Of a DNA stretch of 64,000 nucleotides, positions 7,678 to 14,995 are shown piece after piece (position 1 is the stretch's first letter; each line of letters begins with the position of its first letter). The notes below the pieces were generated by a model. The model saw nothing but the letters and a program-made list of their open reading frames with translations, made no database searches and was not told the origin of the DNA. Position numbers and translations under genes: made by a program. This DNA comes from Thermoleptolyngbya sichuanensis A183. Its GTDB lineage: Bacteria; Cyanobacteriota; Cyanobacteriia; Elainellales; Elainellaceae. The stretch is from assembly GCF_013177315.1 (NCBI RefSeq), contig NZ_CP053661.1, positions 1 to 64,000 on the forward strand. Reading direction: 5' to 3'.

Positions 7678-7843
7678 TTTTCCACCGTTCATTTATCCCG
7701 GCGGCGCTTGGATTTTGAGCGTCTGGATTGAAGGCGAATATCTGTCAATTCGTCATTTTGTGTTTTTGGGTCAAGCAGAGCGGGTGGCTGACTGGCTTGA
7801 AAAGCTACTGCCTGACCTGAAAATCAGGATTCACTACGCTTAA
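7646..7843 (+). CDS. Small protein, paralogue B of a tandem pair
   Basis: A 65-residue frame starting at 7646, with an alternative ATG at 7664 (MRRVDFPPF). It overlaps the preceding gene by 14-32 bases, consistent with translational coupling. It shares the beta-rich W...I.G.Y/W.I core and AER-helix with its neighbour. Function unknown. Confidence 0.5.
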   Translation: MFWRGVMRRVDFPPFIYPGGAWILSVWIEGEYLSIRHFVFLGQAERVADWLEKLLPDLKIRIHYA

Positions 7844-8086
7844 AAAAACGGCGGGGCAAAGGATTGATGCTCTACGGGTAGCCTCTCCCCTACGGGTTTG
7901 AAGTATCGCCTGGTGCATGGCGATCGCCCGAAGTGTTGGCCGTTTGAAATCCCGTACTAAAGCTCACAAAGCGACTACTAAAAAAAAGCTGACACTATCC
8001 AGGCTGGAAAGGGCGATCGCACCAATTGCGCCGGGCGATCGCCCCAAACCAGCCCTAGCGACTACAAAGCAGACACTAGGAGAATT

Positions 8087-8356
8087 ATGACTGGTTTAAA
8101 AAGGGCGATCGCCCCAAATTACATACAGACCGACTTGTTTGATAATTCAGCGCTGATTGAAGAAATAGCCAATAGCGTGCTGGCAGACTGCCAGCGCAAG
8201 GGCATAGACCCGCGCTATCTGCTGCTAAATCTCTGGACTGCTGAGGCGATCGAGCGGCTTGATAAACTGCCGGAAAATATGCGGTTTGAGTATATTACCC
8301 GTCTGGCCGATCGGTTCTTTCCAGGGCTTGAGAGAGTATCAGGGGTTGGAGGTTAG
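8087..8356 (+). CDS. Hypothetical helical protein
   Basis: An 89-residue, mostly helical protein (ALIEEIANSVLADCQRKG). The start ATG is preceded by AGGAG at a normal distance, so this start is well supported. The first residues include RAIAP, the typical reading of a HIP1-containing segment. It is followed immediately by the next gene with no spacing. No family is recognised. Confidence 0.6.
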   Translation: MTGLKRAIAPNYIQTDLFDNSALIEEIANSVLADCQRKGIDPRYLLLNLWTAEAIERLDKLPENMRFEYITRLADRFFPGLERVSGVGG

Positions 8357-8359
8357 GTG

Positions 8360-8590
8360 ATGGGTGAGAAGAGACTGCCCTATTTTCACGACTGGGAACG
8401 CGCCGTCGCTAGGGAACTGGCAGAGATTCAGTTTTTGCTCAGTTCTGGTGTGTTTGAAACAACAGCCGATCTATGCGATCGGCTTCAGAACACAGAAAAG
8501 GCAATCAGAGAGCAATATAGCGGACTGGTAGACTATCACGCCGATCCGATTGCACCAGGGCCACCAGATGATTTTTGGCAGATGAAATGA
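8360..8590 (+). CDS. Hypothetical helical protein, coupled to the previous gene
   Basis: About 76 residues from ATG 8360 (a GTG one codon earlier is also in frame and abuts the previous stop). The first 55 residues are predominantly helical (YFHDWERAVARELAEIQFLL) with an acidic, Pro-rich tail. The hammerhead ribozyme begins about 30 bases after its stop, so its transcript would be cut from the recombinase message. Confidence 0.6.
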   Translation: MGEKRLPYFHDWERAVARELAEIQFLLSSGVFETTADLCDRLQNTEKAIREQYSGLVDYHADPIAPGPPDDFWQMK

Positions 8591-8621
8591 CAATTTCGAG
8601 ACTTTCAGTTTGCACAAATAG

Positions 8622-8684
8622 AAACGCCTGACGAGTCCGCTTGACGTAGCGGACGAAACGTAAGCCAACCGGCTTGCGTCGCGG
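8622..8684 (+). ncRNA. Hammerhead self-cleaving ribozyme (type I topology)
   Basis: All core elements are present. CUGACGA is at 8628-8634 (the CUGANGA box). Stem II is GTCCGC 8635-8640 with GCGGAC 8649-8654 around an 8-base loop. GAAA is at 8655-8658. Stem III is CGTAAGCC with GGCTTGCG (one G.U) around AACC. The NUH triplet GTC is at 8678-8680, so predicted cleavage follows C8680. Stem I is open: 8625-8627 pairs with 8681-8683, and ACTTTCA 8601-8607 can pair with TGAAAGT 8707-8713. Hammerheads are known in phage-like bacterial loci. Cleavage would leave a 5' end 210 nt before the recombinase ATG. Confidence 0.85.
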
Positions 8685-8720
8685 CATACGTCCAAAGTAT
8701 CCGCCGTGAAAGTGGAAGCC

Positions 8721-8892
8721 TTTTAAGTCTAGCGGGAACCCGCTTGGAACCTTAAGACACTAGTAGGCAGCCAAGCAAAAGGGCACCCTTTTAGTCTAAA
8801 GGGCACCCTTTCACGCTCTCATTCTGCCTACCTTGAAACCAAAGTGGGAACCCGTTAGGGCACCCTTAGACACTAGCAGGCAATTGCAGAAT
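8721..8892 (+). promoter_or_regulatory. Structured leader with duplicated units and mutually exclusive helices
   Basis: Two imperfect copies of a ~36-base unit lie at 8734-8769 and 8846-8882 (GGGAACCCG..., ending GACACTAGyAGGCA). Five GGGnACCC mini-palindromes start at 8734, 8781, 8801, 8846 and 8858. CTGCCTA (8824-8830) can pair with TAGGCAG (8764-8770), whereas ATTCTGC (8821-8827) can pair with GCAGAAT (8886-8892), which covers the start codon at 8891. The helices overlap, so only one can form. A guide-RNA or attenuator role is inference. Confidence 0.6.
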
Positions 8893-10051
8893 GAACCGAT
8901 TCATCACCTTGGGCTTGGATGTTTCCAAGTCTAGCGCGACCTATTGTTTACTTTCCGAACTACCGGAGAATCCCAAGACGTTTGCCAGTCGGCAGCGTCC
9001 CAAAAAAATTGAGGCGACGGAAGCGGGGCGGGCTGAATTGCTTGCTTTAAAGTTTGAAGTTGCTATTTTGGAACCGACCGGGGCCTATTCGCGAATTTGG
9101 CGGCACTGGTTGCGCCAGGCGGGGCGGGAATACCGTTTAGTGGGTCACTGGGAGCTGAAAAGCTACCGTGAAGGCTGGAAGTTTGCCAGTAAGACCGACA
9201 AGCTAGACGCGATCGCTCTGGCAATGTATGGACTGGAGAGGCGCGATCGCCCAGGCGCGTTCCTTTTAGAGCGAGATACCACGCTCTCCGACTTGGTGCT
9301 TTTGCACAGTCACTTAAACCGTCAAAAAAACGGGTTTCAGAACAATTTGAGGCAACGCTTGACCTACGAAGCGCCGGAGCTGGCGGGGCGGCGCTGGGCA
9401 AGGAATTGGGGCGGCGGAGTTCCTGGAGCTTTGCGGGCGATCGCTGGAGAACCCACGCCAAAGTGGGAAAGAGAATTGAGCGAAAGCGTGGGGACGGGAA
9501 TAGGAGTTGACGCGGCGGCGCTGGCCAGAATTCTGATCGCCATAGAGGTGGAAGAAATCGCCGTAGAGCAGGCGATTGAAGCTGAGTTAGAAAAACCTCA
9601 ATACGACCGCTACATGCGAGCAGCAGCAGGCTGCGGATTTAGTTTGTGGCTCTCTGCAAACCTAATCGGCTCGATTTATCCTTTTGAGCAATTCTTGGAA
9701 GGCGGGCGGCGGCGGATTGTTCACCAGCACACCAGAGAAAACAACGTCAGGGTGAGAAAGGATGAGTCCCTGAGGGCGTTTAAGCTAGCTTGCGGAATGG
9801 GTTTAGTCTGGGTTCAGTCTGGCGACTGGGAAGGGTACGTAGCGGGCGGCAACGGCGCGGCGCGGACGGCTCTAAGGAATTCAGTAGCCAGCGCCTATTT
9901 GCTTGATAAAAAGGCGCAAAAACAAGGGGGTGAGGGTGATTCAGACTTCAAGCTGGTGAAACACAAATACGACAATAAGGGGTATATGGCGATCGCCCGC
10001 CGCTGGATAGAGCGATACTATAAAGCCCTGGTTATAGAGTTCGGAGCTTAG
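8891..10051 (+). CDS. Divergent IS110-like DEDD recombinase/transposase
   Basis: A 386-residue protein. The RuvC-like N-terminal domain shows D10 (GLDVSKSS), E61 (ILEPTGAY), D103 and D106 (KTDKLDAIAL): the DEDD set of IS110/Piv enzymes. The C-terminal half keeps an outline of the IS116/IS110 domain (AAGCGFSLWLSANLIGSIYP, then LACGMGLVWVQSGD with candidate Ser310) but is diverged and has an insertion near 270-295. IS110 enzymes are guided by a bridge RNA from adjacent non-coding DNA; here the upstream side holds a hammerhead and repeat leader. No Shine-Dalgarno is evident. The partner sites are not identified. Confidence 0.75.
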   Translation: MNRFITLGLDVSKSSATYCLLSELPENPKTFASRQRPKKIEATEAGRAELLALKFEVAILEPTGAYSRIWRHWLRQAGREYRLVGHWELKSYREGWKFASKTDKLDAIALAMYGLERRDRPGAFLLERDTTLSDLVLLHSHLNRQKNGFQNNLRQRLTYEAPELAGRRWARNWGGGVPGALRAIAGEPTPKWERELSESVGTGIGVDAAALARILIAIEVEEIAVEQAIEAELEKPQYDRYMRAAAGCGFSLWLSANLIGSIYPFEQFLEGGRRRIVHQHTRENNVRVRKDESLRAFKLACGMGLVWVQSGDWEGYVAGGNGAARTALRNSVASAYLLDKKAQKQGGEGDSDFKLVKHKYDNKGYMAIARRWIERYYKALVIEFGA

Positions 10052-10052
10052 A

Positions 10053-10113
10053 AAACAAGAGGGCGATCGGAATGCGATCGCCCTCTTGTTTATATGCGAT
10101 CGCCCTCTTGTTT
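10053..10113. terminator. 17-bp perfect terminator hairpin with a duplicated arm
   Basis: AAACAAGAGGGCGATCG (10053-10069) and its exact complement (10075-10091) enclose GAATG. The 3' arm is repeated at 10097-10113. It begins immediately after the recombinase stop codon and ends in TTGTTT. The stem contains HIP1-like GCGATCG. It probably closes the mobile element's transcript; the extra arm allows an alternative, longer loop. Confidence 0.8.
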
Positions 10114-10253
10114 ACATTAGATTTCTACAAACCGTAGACTAAGGCAGGCGTAACGCGAAGGAGACTCGGTTACAGGTCTTGAAACCAGACACGCAGGATC
10201 AGCGATCGAGTTCCCTCCAATCGTATCGCGTTGGCTGGAGGATCAGGCTGCAA

Positions 10254-11696
10254 CTATACCGATCGCCAAGTGCCGTGGAAGCCGATGGGGACGACGCTGG
10301 GCAGCCCCAGCCGACAGATAGGGCCCGCTTCTAGACGATCGCCCGCGTAGATCCAGACCTCGCTCTGGTGGCAATCGCCATCGTAGACCACCGTCAGCAG
10401 CCAGCCCTGAGTGGGATGCTCTGGATCGGGCGCAAAAATTGGCTCCACGACGTAGCGACGGGGCCCGGCGGCGGCGACAGTGAGCGTGTCGGTGGTGTGG
10501 TCATAGCGGGCGATCGCCCCAAATAGCTCTCCTTGCTCCTCCGCTTTCGGCAGGTGAACCGTGAGGTAGGTGTGCTGCCAGGGCTGCCCCACGTCTCTCG
10601 GCGCAACGGTGGGAAACTCGCAGCCCCGCTCCACCACGGCGCTCATGCCCAATACTTTGGCGGACTGTGGATCGAGGCGCAGTTCCCATAGGGTGCCCGT
10701 GGTGCGGGTGGTGGTGCAGCCTGTGGCGACTTCCTTGAGGAACTGATTCGTTGAAAAATCGGGATAGCGCACCAGATTCAGCAGGATGTCTCCCGCTGCC
10801 GTTTCTGCGCCGTTGCCCAAGTGCCACTGAAACCAGGGTTCCGCCTCGCCCCGGCTGATCAGGCTCAAGCGTTCCCGGTCAAAAATCCAAATCTGTGTCC
10901 CCATCTCCGGCTTCCAGGCAAAGGCATCGCTGGCGCTTTGTAGATTCAGCAACAGCGGCAGCGCCCGAATCCGCACCGGATTCACCAAAAACACGAGGTA
11001 TCGTCCCGCCAGCACAAAGTCATGCACCAGCGGAATGCCCTCTAGCGGAATCGCCGCCCGCCGCCTCACCGTGCCATCTGCTGCACAGCGATAGAGATTT
11101 AGCACGGCGCTGCGCCCAAAGGACACGCCAAAGTTAAAAATTTCTCCCGTGCGGCCGTCGCGCTTAGGATGGGCCGAAAAGGGCAGCCCGTCCAGTCCGT
11201 GGAGGTTCTCCGCGCCGAGGGTTTCCAGGGTTTCCAGGTCGAGCGCGTGGGGCAGTCCGGCTTCCCACAGCGCCAAGAGGCGATCGCCCAGCGCCAAGAC
11301 GGAGGTATTCGCCACGTTTTTGGGCAGCTTGCCAAATCGAGTCCACAGCGGCCCTGGCGGGGTCATGCCATAATTCCCAAACAGCAGCCGTCCCGCCGCT
11401 TCCTCTGCCCGATAGCCCGCCGTTTGCACATAGCGATAGGTGGCCGTAGCCGCGCCCTTGGCAAACCGCACTGCCAGAATCGCACCATCGCCGTCGAACC
11501 AGTGCCCCATGCGCTGCCCGCCGCGCTCCAACCGCCCTGGCCCGTTGCGATAGAGCGTGCCTCGCAGTCCGCCAGGAACCCGCCCCTCCAGAACGGGCAG
11601 AGGCGTGGGCAAGAATTCCTGGGCCGTGTGCAGAACCGCTGCGGCCCAAGCGGGTGAGGAGGTTGGGGAGTGGAGACTGGGAGAAACGGAACGCAT
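10254..11696 (-). CDS. Apocarotenoid-15,15'-oxygenase-like carotenoid cleavage dioxygenase
   Basis: A 480-residue member of the RPE65/carotenoid oxygenase family, a soluble or membrane-associated non-haem iron enzyme that cleaves apocarotenals to retinal-type products. Four iron-binding His are visible: H176 (SAHPKRDG), H225 (PLVHDFVL), H292 (FQWHLGNG) and H474 (GFHGTW). Also typical are LYRNGPGR and HWFDGDG near residues 48-71. Length matches the cyanobacterial ACO group. It is transcribed alone, away from the mobile element. Exact substrate is not determinable from sequence. Confidence 0.9.
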   Translation of the reverse strand: MRSVSPSLHSPTSSPAWAAAVLHTAQEFLPTPLPVLEGRVPGGLRGTLYRNGPGRLERGGQRMGHWFDGDGAILAVRFAKGAATATYRYVQTAGYRAEEAAGRLLFGNYGMTPPGPLWTRFGKLPKNVANTSVLALGDRLLALWEAGLPHALDLETLETLGAENLHGLDGLPFSAHPKRDGRTGEIFNFGVSFGRSAVLNLYRCAADGTVRRRAAIPLEGIPLVHDFVLAGRYLVFLVNPVRIRALPLLLNLQSASDAFAWKPEMGTQIWIFDRERLSLISRGEAEPWFQWHLGNGAETAAGDILLNLVRYPDFSTNQFLKEVATGCTTTRTTGTLWELRLDPQSAKVLGMSAVVERGCEFPTVAPRDVGQPWQHTYLTVHLPKAEEQGELFGAIARYDHTTDTLTVAAAGPRRYVVEPIFAPDPEHPTQGWLLTVVYDGDCHQSEVWIYAGDRLEAGPICRLGLPSVVPIGFHGTWRSV

Positions 11697-11840
11697 AATC
11701 GCTGAAGGCTGCTAGCGATAGCGTAGCGTACTCGTGGGATACGGGGCGACTGGCAGGCTGCCCAACGGGCGATCGCCCGCTACTGCCCTTGATGATGCCC
11801 TCCCTTGATCATCCTCTACGGAGATTCCCCTTTATTATTT

Positions 11841-14282
11841 TTAGTATTCAACCCAGGGTTCCTCCACCAAGTCCGCTGAGTCCGCAGGCGCGTCATCTGG
11901 ATCATCCCCAATCGCGGCTGGTGCTGCGTCTGGGGCGGGTTCGCTCAGGTTGGCATCCGCCGCAGGAACAGGCGCTTCGACTGGGGCGATCGCCCCTTCA
12001 GCAGGGGGGGCCGGAGTCATGGGCGGAGTCACGTCTGGCTGAACGATGGGGCCGGAAATCGCCTTGGCAGGTTCAGGAGCTTTGCGGGTTGGAGATGCCT
12101 CGGCTCCGCTGGGCAAGATGGTGGGCGAGAGGGGTTCCTCGGTGGAATAGTCGATAAAGCTATCGCTAGGCGTGTTACCCGGATCGGCGGGCGTGTCGGT
12201 GAAGGACTTGGCGGGCGCGTCGGAGGGCGAAGCGTCAGGAGATGCCGGGAGGGGAGCCTGACGATCCAGAATAATTGGTGTCTTGAGCGGCTGGTCAAAT
12301 AGAGCCGAGGCTTGCTCCAGATAGCGCAAGATCTCCTGGCCTTTGTCTGCGGGGGCGATCGCCGCTTTGTTTTGCTTCACCTGCACAGGCAAAAACTCCA
12401 GTCGCATCTGTTCTTCCCGCAGCGACACCTTCAGCATGGCGGTGTTATAGTCGGCTGGCTCAGTACTCGTAGATTGGTCGGGATTTTCTGTCTGAAAAAT
12501 AAAATCCCCCAGGGAGTAGGCGATCGCCCGTCCTTTGTAAATTTCTGCCCCTTGCAGCACGGTGGGATGATAGCCCACAACGAGATCGGCACCGTGGTCA
12601 ATTGCAAACCGACAGAGCCGCACCTGGCGATCGCTCGGAAAGCTGGCCAACGCCTCGCCCCAGTGATAGTTCACGACCACCCAATCGACCTGGCTGCGAA
12701 TCGCGTCAATATCTTCGGCAATTTGCTCCTCCAGCGCCGGATTGGTGCCCGCCCGCCAGAAGCTCGCCGCCTGCAAGTCTGAATCGCTGTAGCCCAGGTA
12801 GGCAATACGCTTGCCCCGCACCTCCACAATTTCGGGCTGGCGGGCTTCGCGGCGGTTTCGCCCCGCACCGACCGGACGTAGCCCCTGCTGCTCCAGGGTT
12901 TGAATCGCCTGCCTGATCTGAGCAGCAGGCGTATCTGCCGACCCGGTTCCCGCAACGCGATTTCCCGCCGCCGCATTCACCGCTGCCACGTTCACCATCG
13001 TCAGCCCCGCATTGGGCAAGGGCGACGGTTCCGCCGCAACGTCTTCTAACATAGGCGGATCGAGCCGCGTCAGCAGCACATCGGGATAGGGATAGGGCGT
13101 AGGAGCCGCGTCTGGCACGGGGCCATACAGCGAGGGCACGCGGAAAGGCGACTCGCTGCTAAAGGCCAGCGTTACTGTGGTGGGGTCGGGCACGGTAGAG
13201 AGGTCAGACGCGGGCCGCAGCACGGGAATCCGACCGGTGGACGTGGCAATCGTGGGCGTGCCCGTCAGCAGGGACACCGGATCGAGTCGGCGCATCAGTT
13301 CTACACCACAGCCCACTAAAAAGATGGCGGCGGCTGTGGTTGCCATGCGGCCGACCTGAGACGGGCTGACCCGTTCTGCCATGTCCACCAGCCGATCGAC
13401 TGTGGTATTAAACGCCTGCACCGTGGCATCCATTGCCGCATCGAAGGTTTGCACGGTGGCCAGACCCCACGCCTGCCAGTCGGGCAGGATCAGCGTCACC
13501 GTCGGCCAGTCTATGCGGGGCATTTCTACCGAAATGGGCGGAATGTGAACCGTTGGAATGTGAACGGCTGGAATTTGCACGGTTGGAAGATGAACAACGG
13601 GCAGCGCCACCCGTGGCAGCGTTGCTTCGACGGGACGGAGCGGTCGACGCTGAGCAGCCTTGCGGCGGTGCGGGCGGACTGCGCGACTGGGATGAACCAC
13701 CAGCGCGTTTGGGGGAACGGTTGCCGGACGACGCGGGCGAGCGGGCCGTGCCACCAGACGTTCGGCAACCTGCTCAGGGGCAAGCTGCACGGGGGTAGGC
13801 TGCACAGGGGTAGGCTGCACGGGGGCAAGGGTTCGGCGGCGCGAAGAAGATGTGCGGTATGGCGATCGCCCCATCGGTTGTCGCTGAGTCCTGCGGCGCG
13901 GCGCACTTGCCAGAGGGGGGGCAGGATTTGGCGCGGGCGCAGCGGCCAGCCGAAAGGACTGATCCCAGCGGATATCGGCAGACCCCATGACGCGCCCCAG
14001 CACGCGCACGCCTTCGATCAAGTTGGAGTTGAGCCGAACGAGGCGGCTGCAAATGAAGCGATTGAGGCGATCGCGCTCTGGCTCGCGGAAAAACTCCACC
14101 ATCACCAGCAGCCAGCCGGGCCGATCCAGCGCAACCCGGGCGTAGATATTTTGTGGCACAAGGTAGGTGTTCAACCAGTAGGCGATCGCCCGAAAATCTC
14201 CGGCTCGCGCCAGTTGCAATACAGACGGTTGAGATAAGGTATCCAAGTCCATAGCCATTTCAAAACATCTTTGAGGGTTCAA
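11841..14282 (-). CDS. CapA-like (poly-gamma-glutamate synthesis type) metallophosphatase-fold protein, degenerate
   Basis: An 813-residue protein. Residues about 1-115 form a conserved-looking soluble domain, followed by Arg/Pro-rich and VxxP repeat linkers (130-270), a hydrophobic stretch near 315-335 (a likely membrane span), a CapA-like domain about 400-640 and a Pro/Ala/Asp-rich tail. The CapA C-terminal signature is intact (NYHWGEA, GADLVVGYHPTVLQGAE, AYSLGDFIFQ), but the upstream NNHxxD segment is replaced by TMVNVAAVNAAAGN, so metal-dependent catalysis may be lost. An alternative start is Met9 or Met11. A CRP-type site lies upstream. Confidence 0.7.
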   Translation of the reverse strand: MNPQRCFEMAMDLDTLSQPSVLQLARAGDFRAIAYWLNTYLVPQNIYARVALDRPGWLLVMVEFFREPERDRLNRFICSRLVRLNSNLIEGVRVLGRVMGSADIRWDQSFRLAAAPAPNPAPPLASAPRRRTQRQPMGRSPYRTSSSRRRTLAPVQPTPVQPTPVQLAPEQVAERLVARPARPRRPATVPPNALVVHPSRAVRPHRRKAAQRRPLRPVEATLPRVALPVVHLPTVQIPAVHIPTVHIPPISVEMPRIDWPTVTLILPDWQAWGLATVQTFDAAMDATVQAFNTTVDRLVDMAERVSPSQVGRMATTAAAIFLVGCGVELMRRLDPVSLLTGTPTIATSTGRIPVLRPASDLSTVPDPTTVTLAFSSESPFRVPSLYGPVPDAAPTPYPYPDVLLTRLDPPMLEDVAAEPSPLPNAGLTMVNVAAVNAAAGNRVAGTGSADTPAAQIRQAIQTLEQQGLRPVGAGRNRREARQPEIVEVRGKRIAYLGYSDSDLQAASFWRAGTNPALEEQIAEDIDAIRSQVDWVVVNYHWGEALASFPSDRQVRLCRFAIDHGADLVVGYHPTVLQGAEIYKGRAIAYSLGDFIFQTENPDQSTSTEPADYNTAMLKVSLREEQMRLEFLPVQVKQNKAAIAPADKGQEILRYLEQASALFDQPLKTPIILDRQAPLPASPDASPSDAPAKSFTDTPADPGNTPSDSFIDYSTEEPLSPTILPSGAEASPTRKAPEPAKAISGPIVQPDVTPPMTPAPPAEGAIAPVEAPVPAADANLSEPAPDAAPAAIGDDPDDAPADSADLVEEPWVEY

Positions 14283-14654
14283 CCAAATAACCGCCCGCCG
14301 CGCCGACCGAAGCCCGGTTTAGCAGATCGCTTGTTTCATCGAACAAGAGTACCCACAGTGTATCGAAAGAAGCGGAAACTTAACGAATTTTGTCTGTGAT
14401 CAATATCACCCATAGTCTGCGTTTAGCATCACGGGCTAGGAGCGATCGCCGTCAAGCCAAGAAATACTGAAGTCCTTAACATTAAGATACTTAAGAATAG
14501 ATTTTCCCGTTTCTAGAAGATTTTGGTGAAGCGCACTAGTTACGCCCTAGTACAGTTGAACTTGAACTCATTTCAAGTTTCATGTCAAATTGCACCTCAG
14601 GTTGCGCTCAGGGTATCCGCCCAAGTCCCCCTACTCAGCTACCAAGAACTCGTC
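14283..14654. other. Divergent intergenic region with CRP-like site
   Basis: No gene is convincing before the ATG at 14655, although the frame is open from 14523. The region is AT-richer than its flanks and contains a CRP-type palindrome (separate entry) and one HIP1 octamer. It probably holds promoters for both the CapA-like gene and the small gene at 14655. Confidence 0.4.
14395..14410. promoter_or_regulatory. Predicted CRP (SyCRP1-type) binding site
   Basis: TGTGATCAATATCACC matches TGTGA-N6-TCACA at nine of ten fixed positions and forms GTGAT-N4-ATCAC dyad symmetry. It lies 113 bp upstream of the CapA-like start and 245 bp before the small gene at 14655. Binding is a prediction. Confidence 0.5.
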
Positions 14655-14870
14655 ATGGCTAATCGTGGTTCTATGATTGATCGGCTCGTCCGCTCCGCGC
14701 TCCAGACTGGCTGCTTGAGCGTCGAATCCGAAGGCTTGATTCGCCAATTGCTGAATAGCCAGTTGCAGAGCGAAGTAGACCTGAAAGCGCTACAACTGCT
14801 CCATAGTGCCGTGCAGCAGGGGCGAGTGCAGCGGGAAGCGCCGGAATCTGTTGCACCGCCGGGGCTGTAG
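14655..14870 (+). CDS. Small conserved-looking cyanobacterial protein
   Basis: The open frame runs from 14523, but the ATG at 14655 (MANRGSMIDRLVRSAL) gives a compact 71-residue helical protein. Residues 8-50 form amphipathic helices (LIRQLLNSQLQSEVDLKALQLL) followed by a Pro-rich tail. No known domain. It resembles short cyanobacterial hypotheticals, a recollection rather than a demonstrated match. Confidence 0.6.
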   Translation: MANRGSMIDRLVRSALQTGCLSVESEGLIRQLLNSQLQSEVDLKALQLLHSAVQQGRVQREAPESVAPPGL

Positions 14871-14995
14871 CGATCGCCCATCCAGTTCTGGCAGACTCTT
14901 GGCGCTGGCTTTAGAGCGGTTTTAGCGCGAGCGATACGCCATGTCTTGGTGTTTGCGTCTAGAATCTGCGGTAAGTTTTAGCTGCGATCGCCCTG

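Noticed and set aside
10130-10250. Possible tRNA 3' end as an attachment site for the element
   Set aside because: A GAGTTCCCTCCA-like string is present, but no T-arm or acceptor pairing can be made.
11164-11657. Long open frames on both strands inside the apocarotenoid oxygenase gene
   Set aside because: They shadow a GC-rich gene whose own frame holds all four iron-binding histidines.
13449-14237. Long rightward 262-codon frame opposite the CapA-like gene
   Set aside because: It is the antisense of a GC-rich coding region, has low-complexity composition, and the leftward frame carries recognisable CapA motifs.
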